A stretch of 64,000 nt of DNA from Pisaster brevispinus (lineage: Eukaryota; Echinodermata; Asteroidea; Forcipulatida; Asteriidae): assembly GCA_023634235.1 (NCBI GenBank), contig JAMKCF010000002.1, positions 12,464,591 to 12,528,590 of the forward strand, written 5' to 3'. How positions within the stretch are numbered: position 1 is the first letter of the stretch; every line of letters begins with the position of its first letter. The notes under the pieces were generated by a model that searched no databases, was not told the origin of the DNA, and saw nothing but the letters and a program-made list of their open reading frames with translations. This document shows positions 33,182-46,300 of this stretch, in pieces. Position numbers and translations under genes: made by a program.

Positions 33182-33310
33182 GGCCGTGTCCGAAATGGCG
33201 ACTTCGGCTACAGCTACAGCTAGATCAGCGCGTCTGCCAGTGTTGAAGAATAGGCAGACGCGCGTGATCTAGCCGTAGTTGTAGCCGAAGTCGCCGTTTC
33301 GGACACGGCC
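33182..33310. mobile_element. 129-bp near-perfect hairpin element
   Basis: The arms of about 57 bp (GGCCGTGTCCGAAATGGCGA... and its inverted form ...CGCCGTTTCGGACACGGCC) surround a loop of about 14 bases (AGTGTTGAAGAATA). The flanks are ATA on each side. A decayed relative may lie at 41840-41945 (GGCCATGTCCGATTCAAGTG). No coding capacity. Confidence 0.75.
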
Positions 33311-33749
33311 ATACAGTTGACTCTAATTCCTTCTTATCACCCAGGACTCAATTATTGCCTCCGGTGTCGTGGGGAAATCTGTCTCCCAGAGATTCTGTCC
33401 CCCATGATTTTGGGAAAATTAACATGGGCAGGTCCAGAGGAGGTTGATTCAAAAGAGGGCGCTATCAGAAGAAGTTTGTACACAATTCGCCGTATGATGG
33501 CGGACATAATCTCTTGCCACACGATCGACCAGCAACGGTATAGAGACTGTTAATTTGGATGATACGGGTCTCGTTTTTGTGCGATCCTTTGCCTGCCGGT
33601 GCTGCATACTCCTGAGGAGTTGTTGGGTTTTAGGAATGCATGACCTGGCCCAGATATGGACAAAGGTGAGTCTCAGGTTTCTAATAAACACGGGCCCACG
33701 CGGATTGAGAGGGGACGAATCCTCATACTTAATAGTAATACTCGGTGGA

Positions 33750-34332
33750 TTTAAAGTGTCATCTTGTTGAGGACAAGTTCATGAAATCTATTTAAATTAA
33801 TACATCGAATACGCCATCTCAGGATAACATTTGGAATGCTCGTCCGCTTTAGCTATAAAGGATCGTACCCTTTTCTGCAGTCATTCTGGAAAGTAAGTTT
33901 AATATTGGGTAAAGTGATTTCATGCAATCACTCTACCAGAATCCAGGCGAGGGGAGAAAACAACTTTTGAGAATCGTTATTCATAACGCCTGAACCATTG
34001 TAGCCCGAGCATCTGACGTCACACTTCGAGGCTCGTGAATAACGCCAGAGACCGGCTTTGAGCATTTGGAGGGATCCTGACAAACGCACCTTTGACCTTC
34101 CATCCATTTACACGGACGACAGAACAACATTACATACGCAGATATGGAAAGCTTACGTCACTGCATGTCTGTCCAGTAAAAGCGCCGGATTAATAGACCG
34201 GTGCCTGTCCTTCTGCGGATAAGGACAGGGAAATTACAGTCTAGTAGAACCATTGAACCTAAAAAAGAACTGGACGACTCACCAAATGAGAACGGTGAGG
34301 GCGGCCTACAGTTCATCTTATCTCAAAGCAAA
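33750..34332. promoter_or_regulatory. DNAJC11 upstream/promoter region, parent of the 18.1-kb copy
   Basis: Parts of this block are shared with 18138-18420. A CRE-like TGACGTCA is present at 34014-34021. The start region AAAATGGCTGCGCC resembles the ATGGC core of YY1 sites. The transcription start is not determined. Confidence 0.45.
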
Positions 34333-37300
34333 ATGGCTGCGCCCACGGTGGTGGAGGAAAGTTCGAGTATTTCTGATGATTACTATGCAATTTTGAACAC
34401 AAGAAAAGAGGTAAATGTATTTAAACGTGTTATAAATATGTTATCCATGTGTCTGTGCTATTATTATTATTAAAATAATTGTGGATTCTTGCTATTTGTG
34501 TAAATTTTGTGAAGTCGGCTTCCAATCCAAGACCAAGATTAAGATAAGTTTGTTCATTGAATCAATGCTGTTCCCAAATCCCATCCCATTTGTGAGTAGG
34601 ACTAGGTAGAGTAGCCCCATACAAAAATAGTGCCGAAAAAGCAACACGCTGGACTCCCTCGCTTCTTGGCCCTACACCCAACCAAGTTCCTCCAGGAGGT
34701 AAAATAGCTCTTCGAATAGAAACCCACGTTTTTGTACGGAGATTTCCCCCAGTTTTTGTCACTTATTAATAAAATGTTTACACGAAAATGTGTGCGCTTG
34801 TTTTGGTGTAACTTTTTGAAAAATCTGTGTATTACTAGGTAATTTCACAAAATTTTAGATAACATTTGATGAGGTTGCTTTTGGCCTAGTTGGATAGGTC
34901 TCATTGAGACATTCAATTTAACAGTAACACCTCATTTGTTGGGATCCGGTCACCCAAGTTCAAATAACGTCAAGTCAAAGGTCGACATTTTTGCTATTAT
35001 TTTTATAAAACAAAAACTGTGACCTTCAGCATTGTTGGCCAATCAGCGGAATGCGTAGCGCTGCCCTCCATCCAACCCGTAAAATTTAGCAAATTCCCGG
35101 CGCAGGTCGCCGTCTTTGAAAGCCGATCGCGACAAACCGCGATGACCAACAGCTTTGGATAAGTTTTATTTGATAAAGAAAAAACTATTATTGTTAACTG
35201 TATTTGCTGCATTAAATTGCCCCTTATGTATATGTTCCAAAACTGAGCTAAACACAGTTGAAAGTTAAATAGCTGCACATACCGGTCCTTTTTCTCCCCA
35301 ATAATCTTGGAAATTTTCGTCAAACGTCTGTAAATTGCGATTGAAACTTTCCAGCAAAACTCCATCTTGAATGTAGATCCGGTTATTTTTCATGAATGAA
35401 CCGCGTAACATCGAATGAAATCCAATATCCTTGGGCATGTCACACCGTTCATTGAGTATTGTTACCGAACGACCAACTCGACCTTCCCACAATTTCCTAT
35501 AAACAAAAAAGCGGCACGGCGCGCGCAGCGCTCTCTAGTGGTCAAGACCGTACCTAGTATTACTGTGTAACATTGAATAAATTTAGAACACTTACAACAT
35601 CATCGTGAAAACATTTCAAAGAAAACAAAACTACAAAAACTAGAGACTGACCAAAATGTGATCATGACCAGACCGTTGTTTTCTTTTTGACAGGCTACCA
35701 GTGATGAGTTGAGAACAGCATACCGTCGCATGTGTGTCCTATACCATCCCGATAAGCACATCAATGAAAATGACAAAAGCGCTGCAGAAGCAATCTTTAA
35801 CAAAGCTCAAAAGGCATACCAAGGTAAATTCTCAACTAATAGATGCGCTACATAACTTTCTTGAATCTATAAAAAATAGCTATTTTCCAAATTAAGATAT
35901 AGATATTTAGGTTAAATTGGCCAAAAAGCAGACCTAAACATGGACCATCGTTTGGGATTTTTCTAATCGTAATGCTGACTTATAGGCAAAATTATAAAGA
36001 AAGATACAATAAAGTCACAAGTGAAAGTTTCAGCTAAATACAGTGTCTACTTGCTGAGAAAACAGCAACAAACTTTATTTTTACCGAATTTTCACAACAG
36101 TTTTGAATCCATCCACGTTTCGCGAGGTGAACAGGGCACCAACTGCATCTCCTGGCGGGAGCATTAGCCAACAGACACCAAGCCTCAGATATCTGAGAAA
36201 CAATCAATGCATGAAACATTTCTCAGATCATTTTTTTTTTTTTGAGGTGAACAATTATCCAAGCTATATTATTACTTCAAAGGGAATCCTTTCTCAGAAT
36301 AGTTTATACTATCAAAAGCTGCAGTGCTTCTCACTAAGTGTAAGTTTTTATGGTCATTAATTTTTGGAGTATTTACCAGTCTATGGCCCTACCTTTCTGG
36401 ATCCACAAGCACATTATACCTGATGTTGTTTACCTCTCTTTCAGTCCTCAATGATCCAAGTAAGAGGGCCATATATGATGTGTATGGAGAGAAGGGGCTG
36501 GAGGCAGACTGGGAGGTCGTCCCAAGAACAAGAACTGCTCAAGATATCCGGGAGGAGTACGAGAGGTTATCCAAAGAGCAAGAGGAAAGGAGGATTCAAC
36601 AGAGTACCAATCCCAGGGTAGGATGGTGTCGGTTTTATCTTCTTTGAAATAATCAGGCCCAACAAAAATGAAATTGTGTGTGGTGTGACAGATCCGAAAG
36701 ATTAGGGTTAGGCTGGACAATCGTGTCATCTTTTTTTGTTTTTAAGATATATGTATAGGGAAATCGCTAGCATTGCTCTGTATTAAAACATTTGACTCCT
36801 CCTGTAGACTCTTCTCTTATGTCCCTCCTCACCAATGGTTTGGACTTAGAGATAAGACTGGTACGCCTGACCCTGTGATGAGCACTTTCTATTTAGTCCT
36901 ACCCTGTTAACCTACCTACCCTCTTGACCCAACCCCTTGATCCGACCCTTGGACCCCGAACCCACCCCCCTGAATCCACCCTCTAGACCCACCCTCTAGA
37001 CCCACCCTCTAGACCCACCCTCTAGACCCACCCTCTAGACCCACCCTCTAGACCCACCCTCTAGACCCACCCTCTAGACCCACCCTCTAGACCCACCCGC
37101 TGGATCCGCACCTGTGAAGATCAAGCTTGTCTGTCTTTTCTGTCCAACTCAGCTGCAAGTTTTTCTCTGTTGCTTTTTTTTTCCCCAGGGAGCAATTACT
37201 GTTGGAATTGATGCAACTGATCTATTTGACGTCTATGATGACTATGACGATGAGTTCAGGTAAAGGTGTTCTTTATAACTTTTGTATTGCCCTTTCACAA

Positions 37301-40300
37301 TTGTGATCAAGCCCTGTGTAGTGGAAAACAAATTGGGATGGAATATGAACCCTCTATTGCCCGCATTCTTGAGCAGATATCTTTGAAGAAGTGCTCCAAG
37401 ATCAAATTCAGTTTTGTGATCCGTTCATTTTCCATTAGATAAGAGTCCTTACAAAAGTGGGAAAACAATTACTAGTCTCTAAACTCATGTTAAAATGGTG
37501 TAAAATACCGCTGTGTTTGATACCCGCAAAGTTCAAATTTAGTCGAAATCCACAAACGTTCAATGACGTCACATTTCAAATATATATGGTCAGTACATAT
37601 AACACAGAGAATGTTCTCAGTTCATTCCTGAATTTTGATGAGGCTCAATCAAAAAACGGCATTTAATCTGACCGTTTGACTGGTTCAGAAATTCCTCTTT
37701 GGAGTACATTGTACAGACACATTTGTTTTTTGTAATCCAAAGATGTCAATCGCTCAAGTTACGCTCTGAAAGAGTATCAAATAAAAGTGGCATTTTTACA
37801 GCACTCTAGAAGGTGAGGTTGGAAACTTGTAAACTTTCATGAGGACTCTTGGGAGAATAAGTGCATCACAAAAGCGTGCCGGGTGATGACAGGCCAGCTG
37901 AAAGTCTGTAATCAGGCATGCACCTTTTCAGCTGAGCAGCTGATTTCCTCATTGTTGGTTTCTCTGCTGTGTCATTGAAAATTGGAAAAAAAAAGTGCAA
38001 ACTCTTGGGATGCGTAGCACTTTCCTGTTTTTCTTTTTTTTTAAGGAGAACTGCAGTTGCATGCCTATGCAATTAGCGGCGGGTATTGCAAATAATTTAA
38101 CTGATGTAGTAATGACATCAGTGATAAAGAATAAGAATGAGAATAATTACTAGTTTTTATGTAGTGCTTTATCTACGGGCGTCTCAAAGCGCTTCATCCT
38201 CTATTTCCGGACAAGCTTTGAAGTTTTTAAATTGTGAGATCCGTGTAAATGGTTGGCTTTTAACCAATACACCGATGTGTGACAAGTGCTCTGTACCAGT
38301 GCTTATCAAGTCTCAAAAAAATATCAGAAAGCTACATTCTTGATTTTTGTATTAAATGTAGTGTGAGTCTTCGTGGAGTTTCCCGTTTGCAATTGCACCG
38401 CTTTTCGTCTTAAAAAAAAACAAAACCCAAAGGATCCTCGAAAGTGACTAGCATTGTAAATCGTAGGACTGGAGGCACATGTACCTGTGTAGCACAGCCA
38501 AAGAAGACTTGTCCAGTTTTAGATGTGGAAGGAAAACCCCAGTGGGGGAAAACCCACAAAAATCAGGTAGGGACTGAAAAACCCAACCCACATGCACGAC
38601 TCTGGTCTGAGGTCGAATTGGAACCGGGGTTCACAAAGGTGAAAACCAGGGCAAGATACCACAAAGCCATTACTAGCTGTAGACATAACATTGAATGTTT
38701 GTGGTGTCTTTATCTCCAGTGGTCTTGCGGCCATAGAAGTCAAGAGTATGTCCATAACGCAGTCCATTGACGCCCCTCTTACTACCAGTGACACGGCCGT
38801 ACTGTCGGGAAATCTATCCACGCAGAACGGCAACGGCAACGGCAGCTTCAATGTATCCTACAGACGGATTTTCTCCTATCAATCGTGGGGAGAGGTAAGA
38901 GCAGCCGTTGCTGCAATTCAGGTGCATCCATACTGTATGTATTCATACACAGTGTGATCTTTGTTGACAACTCTGCAGCCCTCTCTGGATTTCTAATTCT
39001 GCCAAGCGACATTCTGCTGCACGCATTTAGTGCATAAATACAACTGTTAAAGTTTTTGACTCAAACAAGTGGCCTCAAACATAAATTGGGTTTTCTGCAA
39101 TTTTTTTTTTTTAAAAACAAGTAGTTGAACCCATATCTGCCTGACTGGTTACAGTACATAAACACTGTTCCTGCCTACTCCCATGTAGCGTTCATTGATG
39201 CATTAAGCCTGCTTCATACCTCATTTGAAAGCAAACGCAAAACAACTTTGTTTTACAAGACTTGAGCACATTTCAACTTTACCAATTGTTTGTTGACAAT
39301 TTGTGACATAAACACTGATCCTGCCTAGGCCAATACTTACTGCTGCATTACAATAAACATTCATTATTTACTGTCTAGCTGTACAAAAACTACATACTGT
39401 ACAAAGACTACTTAATTCTCTTAATGTGATATAAATTTTGCCATGTTTTCCATCTGGGCCGAATTTCATAGCGCTGCTTAAACGTGAGCAAATTTTCGTG
39501 CTAGCTATAGCAGAAAAATTTGCTTAAGCGTAAGCGTATTTCACGGGTTAGCTGGAAAATTAGGCAGCTGTCTTGCACGTTCACGATGGATTTACATTGT
39601 TACGTCATTGATTTTCATACAGTAAGCACCGGAAGGTTAGCATACCTTTTCGTGTGCTTACGGTCAGCAGCGCTATGAAATGGAAACTTGCACAGTAAGC
39701 ACAAAATTGGCCGGTAAGCAGCTCTATGAAATTGGGCCTTGATGCCACTAGTAATGAGAGTATAAACGAAGACACTTACTAATTGTTCATCTTCTGGTTT
39801 TCTGCAGGTGGGCTTTTTATAGCCTTTTCTGTGTTCTATGAGAACAGATATGGGTTAAAATCAGAGGAATAGTTGTTTGAACGCTACATACATACTGACT
39901 GCGCGAGTTTCCATTTCATAGCGTGCTAACCTTCCGGTGCTTACTCTGCGAAAATGAATGACGTAACAATGCAAACCCATGGTGAAGGCGTAAGCTGGCC
40001 ACCTAGTTTTCGTGCTAACCTGTGAAGTACGCTTACGCTTAAGCAAATTTTTCTGCTGTAGTTAGCACGAAAATTTGCTTACCGCCAAGCAGCGCTATGA
40101 AATTGGCCCCTGACATGACTGCCATCTCAAGTCAGATTGTTAGACACTATTCAATCATTCAGGAAGCTCTTAAGGACACACTTATTCCCAACTTTGTAGT
40201 ATTCTTGTTGTTTTTTTTGAAGTCAGATCATCCTTTTTATGAAATGATAAATCTACCTGATGAGGTTTGATGCTTTTCACAGCGCTGTGATCTATATGAA

Positions 40301-43300
40301 ATAGGTTTTTATAAGAAATTATTATTATTAATTAAGGAGGTTGAAGCTTCAACAGGATACTAAAAATTGAAGCACACTCGATAGTATAATACATGTAACT
40401 TCTGTACACATTTTTTGTTGGTTTAGTTCCAAGCATCTGCTGGTGGGGGACCAACGCTAGCTCTGAAGTTATTCAGGAACATTAACAAGAGAATGTAAGT
40501 GGTCATCAAAGAGAGTTTTTTTCCAAATCTGGAGTAAAAATTAAGTTAAATGGGTATTTTTTTATGAGAAAATAGAATGAGCCGTTGCAAATGGCTTAAC
40601 AACCAAAAGGACCTATGGTATTAATGCAAACAAATAAGTTAACGGCCCAATGTTTGGACCCGAGCGTAGTCTTTCTCGAAAGCTAAATGACAACACAACA
40701 CACATAAACAGGTACACTGGTGTAACGAAAGCAGCCAAGTGGAAAGAAATGAAGAGAGAGAGGGGGGGGGGGCAGAAAGCACACAGAAAAAGCAAGGGAT
40801 AAAAAAGGAGACAAGGGGGACGGATAGAGGAATGGGGCTGGTTTAACTACAAGAGGTTGGACACACAAAAGACAAAATCAAAGGTGGGAAGAGGAAGAGA
40901 AGGTAAATAATTAATCATGGTCATTTTACACGCTTGACCAAAGTTTTGTATGAACCTCAAAAGTTGATGGTATCTTTCGGACAGGTTCGTCACGTGTACA
41001 GGCACCTGCCGTGTCCTGCCTGAAGGTATGATAGCCCCTGGAATGGCTGTAGGTAAGAAGTAAATTATTGGGTTTTTTTTTTACAACACTCTACAAATTT
41101 CATTCAAATTTCATTTCATTTTATTTGGGTGGGGATGGACAAAGAAAAATTGCCTAGAATTGGATTTGAACCTGTTTACCTGCGGATCAACATTCTGGCG
41201 CTCTACCCATGTTGGTAGTCTCCCTATTTTGTCTTTATCTGTGTTTGGGGGTGCCAGTCAGAAGCCATTCAACCTGTAACTGTAACATATAAAGTTTTCG
41301 ATACAACCTGGGAAGCGGCAGCAGAGGGATCACCTTAAGGAGATGCGGCTTGTATTTCCAACCTAAATTTCATATTTGTTTGATATCTTTCTTTCTTTTT
41401 TGTCATTATCTTCAGTGCAATATTCTGTTAACCAAATAATTCAGTCGTTGTGCAGTGCAAAAATATTGTATCTCCTAAAAGGCACTTATGTTTGCAAGCA
41501 AATTTGAAGATGTAAAAATAGTGAAACCTCGCTTACTAAAAATAGCTCGGATGTACACAAATTCTATTTCTTGCATCCCTGTGGAGACATCTGTTGTTCT
41601 TTCCTTTGTCCCTGTCGTTAAGAACCTCCCATAGACTTTGTACACAAAATTCCTTGTGGAGCAACCCAGTCTTTAGAATTTCCCTATGGAGACCCTTTGT
41701 TTTCCCTTTTCTGTTTTGTTCTCGGTCTCCATAAGGTAGTGAACATGAAATCCCACTGTGATACAAGGTTTCTGCACAGAGCATTTCTTGCAAAATTGAG
41801 ATACAACATTTTTGCGCCAACACGACGAAATGTTATAAGGCCATGTCCGATTCAAGTGACTATGGCTACGGCTATGCCCATTGGCTGCGACGACAACATT
41901 CAAGTATAGGACTTTTCAACAAGCTAGCCATAGCCACTACCAGAGCCATTAATTAAACGACAGCAGTTTAGTAAACTTTTTTGGAATATATCTTGTTCAT
42001 AGTTGGTGGTCGTCAGCTGGACAAGCACGTAATGGGGTACCTGACGTGGAGATGGGGTCTTCAGTCATCCATGACCACTATGGTCGTCAGAGATACACAG
42101 TCTACGCACTCCATGTTCCAAATGCAGGTAAAGATGGCCGGGAAGACGCCAATCTGTAGTAGAGCGAGATTGGTTTTTCTTTTGCCCCTATTTTAAAAAT
42201 CTTTCTTGTTAAAAACATTGTTGGGTTCTGAATCTGAAGCTGAAGCTGAACTATTCAGTCGGCAACGCATCCTATGGAAACGCCACACCAACTTTTGTGT
42301 TGAAAGAAGTCAATGAAGAGATTTTAGTTTTAGACAAAGCGAGCGGCACACAGCTTTTGAATACAGCATCTTCCGGTCTGAACTGGTAGCGTTTTATATA
42401 CAGTCATGAAAATGGTTGCAGGAGTGGAACGCACCCCAGGGCAGATCTAAGTTGGCAGAAATATTCTCAATGAGCTCATGGTGGACCTCAGACCCTGCCT
42501 TGTGTTGACTTTTATCGCCTTGTGGCCTGTACAGAAAGTATGCAAGAAAATGGTTCCTGAATAAAAATATGGCATTACTGTTGCATTTTTGTTGCCAGAA
42601 TTACCCCCAAGAGATGTTTTCCCATCCCCTTCTTATATTGAATTATGAATGGCAGAAAACCGACCAAACTTTCACTCTTAATTTTCTTGAAACACAATTT
42701 TGCGCATTAATTGTTCACGCCCATTTTCCGCTAAAAAATATGGCATTACTGTTGCATTTTTGTTGCCAGAATTACCCCCAAGAGATGTTTTCCCATCCCC
42801 TTCTTATATTGAATTATGAATGGCAGAAAACCGACCAAACTTTCACACTTAGTTTTCTTGAAACACAATTCTGCGCATTAATTGTGCACGCCCATTTTCC
42901 GCTAAAAAGTATTGTTACGACTTTCTTCCATGCACACAATAGTATTGTATCTCTAGAAAAACATTCAATAAGTTTGTGTACAGGGTCTAGTGGATATTGA
43001 TGTTCCCTTTTTTTTTTTCATGTGTGTATTTTGTAGCTTGGTATTCCCAATTCATTTATCAGCACCAGCTTCACCAAAAAGTTTCCGGAGCAGGAAGGAA
43101 AGTTTACAGTCGCTGCCAAGTAAGTTAAGATGGTTCTCCTTGTTTTTTTTTTTACAAGGTTGACTATAAAAAAAAAGTTGATTTAGAGGGACGTGTTGCC
43201 TTCGGATTGGGCACTTTGAGCTACAAAAATCATTTGTTAGGAAATTAACGTGGTAGGAAAGATGTTTAGAATACTATGATTCACACAATTATCCCTCAAA

Positions 43301-46300
43301 GTTGTGTGGTTTTTCCCTTTTTACTTTGTGAACTAGAAAAAAACAGGGTCCGTAATTTTGTGGGGGCAAAAATCGGAAAGGTGTTTTAAAAGTTAGAATA
43401 TAACAATTCACACAAATATCCCTCAAAGCTGTGTGGTTTTCCTTTTACTCTTTGAACTAACATGGTTCGTAATTTTGTGGAGTCAACAATTTTGTTTTTT
43501 GGTATGTAACTGCAGTTTTATGCCTCTATTTACGTGATTTCTCTGTACACACTGTCACCTTATGAATCGTTGGAGTATGGATTCTAACCCAGGTTACTGT
43601 CACTGCAACCTCCCACATTTTCTTGAAAGATCTTGCTGTGCCTGGCACTTTTCTCTCTTCTTTGACGAATTACAGCTGTATGCCTGTGTATGTTTTGATT
43701 TTTCTGTGCACACTTCTCATGTTATGAGTGGGCATTCAAACCCAGTTCACTGTCACTGAAAAGCAACCTCCCACATCAGTTTTTCCCGAACTGCAGTTGT
43801 ATGCCTCTATGCATGTGATTTCTCTGTACACACTGTCGTCTTTATAACTGTCTGATTGGGGATTCAAAGCCAGGTCACTGTCCCTAAAAGTTACCCTCTC
43901 ACGCTTCTTCTTGTTTTTTTGTATTTTCTGTCAAACAGAGTTGGTCTTTTTGGATCCATTTTTGAATATGGGTGTGACAAGAAGATTTCACGGCATAGCA
44001 GAGTAGCGGCAAAGGTCAGCATCGGAATACCCTCAGGAGTCACGCTCAGGCTAAAGTAAGTTACTCAAAAAGCAACCATTATGATTAGATAGCCCTGTGT
44101 CACACCCAAAGGGAGCATCTCGAAGCACTCGTTATATTAGCGACAGGTGTACAGTGTTACGTTTGATTTGTGACACCCATTGAGCACCTTGTAATGATTT
44201 ACTATTTGTTATGTCTTGTTTGTATACTTGGGTACTGAAGTGGTCTGAGGTGAGAAGTTACGCTGTGTGAGTTCCTGACATGTTTGTTGTAGTAGGTTTG
44301 GACTCTTGATGACGCTCTTTGAGACGAGCAGTGATCGGTCCCATGTAAACCATTAAATCAGTTTACTTGTGCAGTCCTCAGTCCAACACTATTCAGTAAC
44401 TCAACATCGAAACTGTTGGACTCTGATTATGGTGGTATGCCTGATCCCATGTAAAGCATAATCAGTTTACTAGTGCAGTCCTCGGTCCAACACCATTCAG
44501 TAACTCAACACCCAAACTGTTGGACTCTGATTATGGTACTATGCCTGATCCCATGTAAAGCATAATCAGTTTACTAGTGCAGTCCTCAATCCAACACTAT
44601 TCAGTAACTCAACACCCAAACTGTTGGACTCTGATTATGGTGGTATGCCTGATCCCATGTAAAGCATAATCAGTTTACTAGTGCAGTCCTCGGTCCAACA
44701 CCATTCAGTAACTCAACACCCAAACTGTTGGACTCTGATTATGGTACTATGCCTGATCCCATGTAAAGCATAATCAGTTTACTAGTGCAGTCCTCAATCC
44801 AACACTATTCAGTAACTCAACACCCAAACTGTTGGACTCTGATTATGGTGGTATGCCTGATCCCATGTAAAGCATAATCAGTTTACTTGTGCAGTCCTCA
44901 GTCCAACACCATTCAGTAACTCAACACCCAAACTGATGGACTCTGATTATGGTGGTATGCCTGATCCCATGTACAGCATAATCAGTTTACTAGTGCAGTC
45001 CTCAGTCCAACACCATTCAGTAACTCAACACCCAAACTGATGGACTCTGATTATGGTGGTATGCCTGATCCCATGTACAGCATAATCAGTTTACTAGTGC
45101 AGTCCTCAGTCCAACACTATTCAGTAACTCAACACCCAAACTGATGGACTCTGATTATGGTGGTATGCCTGATCCCATGTAAAGCATAGTGCAGTCCTCA
45201 ATTTGCCAGTGCAGTCCTCAATCCAAACAAAACATGCAGTTGGATTTTTTTTAAGGGTGTTGGATGGTTAGAGTAGATGTAGTCAACTTTTTTCCCAGTT
45301 TCAAAATGTCTTTAAAAAAGAAAGAGTAATTTAACCGCTTTGAATACTATTTGTGTTTCTTGCTGGACAGGTTAGGGAGGGCCAGTCAGACTTTCCTGTT
45401 TCCAATCCACCTGGCCCATGACATCTCTCCTCAAGCCATCTTCTATGGGACCGTTGCACCTGTCCTTACATACTGGCTCATTAAAGTATTGGTTGTAGAT
45501 CCATTCTTGAACAGACAGAAGACAGAGTAAGTTATTATCGTTGATTAAACTTAAATTTGTATGTTTGGCATAATGTGACACAAACAATAGGGTATACGTA
45601 GGTAGGTCAGCAATTTGTATTAATAAACAGTTCGTCGCGTCAGTGCAAAAACGTTGTGTCTTGGTTTTGCAGCAGTGTCGTATCTCGCACGAAAATTCTT
45701 AGCGAATAGTTGTTTTTTGTGTGTTCACATCCGAGCAGTTTTTAAGCAAAATGTAACGCTTTGACAATTTCAAACTCAAGCATAATGTATGTGCTAATTT
45801 AGGTGATACAATGTTTTTGCACTAACACGATGGGAACCAGGGGCTGATTTCAGTGCGGCTTATTTCATGTTGACCGTGGAATTCTGTTGATATGGTGCAA
45901 AGAAACACACATTTTACAGGGCACCGTACCCGCAGAATCCCGCGGAATTCTGCTGATATGGTGCAAAGAAACACACATTTTACAGAGCACCGTACCCGCA
46001 GAATCCCATGGTGAGTTGTGCTATGATTGAGATTTCGCCCAGATGCAATATTCAAAGTTATCACGTAAAAGCCTCAAAGTTTATATTCCTCAAACAACTT
46101 TTTTATCTTTCAATTTCATGCTACAAAATGTTAACACTTATGAACTCTGTTTAATTTTTTCTTAAATTCCACAGTTTCCTATCCACTTCAAACTTGTCAT
46201 GCAAATTAAAAAAAATTTGTTCACTTTTAAACAAATATAAACAAATTTGGGTCGGTCGCAATTTTCTGGTTGTTCCATTTTTGAGGATTTGTCACTGTTG

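Noticed and set aside
42569..43000. 143-aa plus-strand ORF with an internal repeat
   Set aside because: Made by a 171-bp tandem duplication inside DNAJC11 intron 8. No start context, codon bias or homology supports it.
44325..45200. CRISPR-like regular array
   Set aside because: Units are contiguous 104-bp tandem repeats with no unique spacers, inside an intron of an animal gene.
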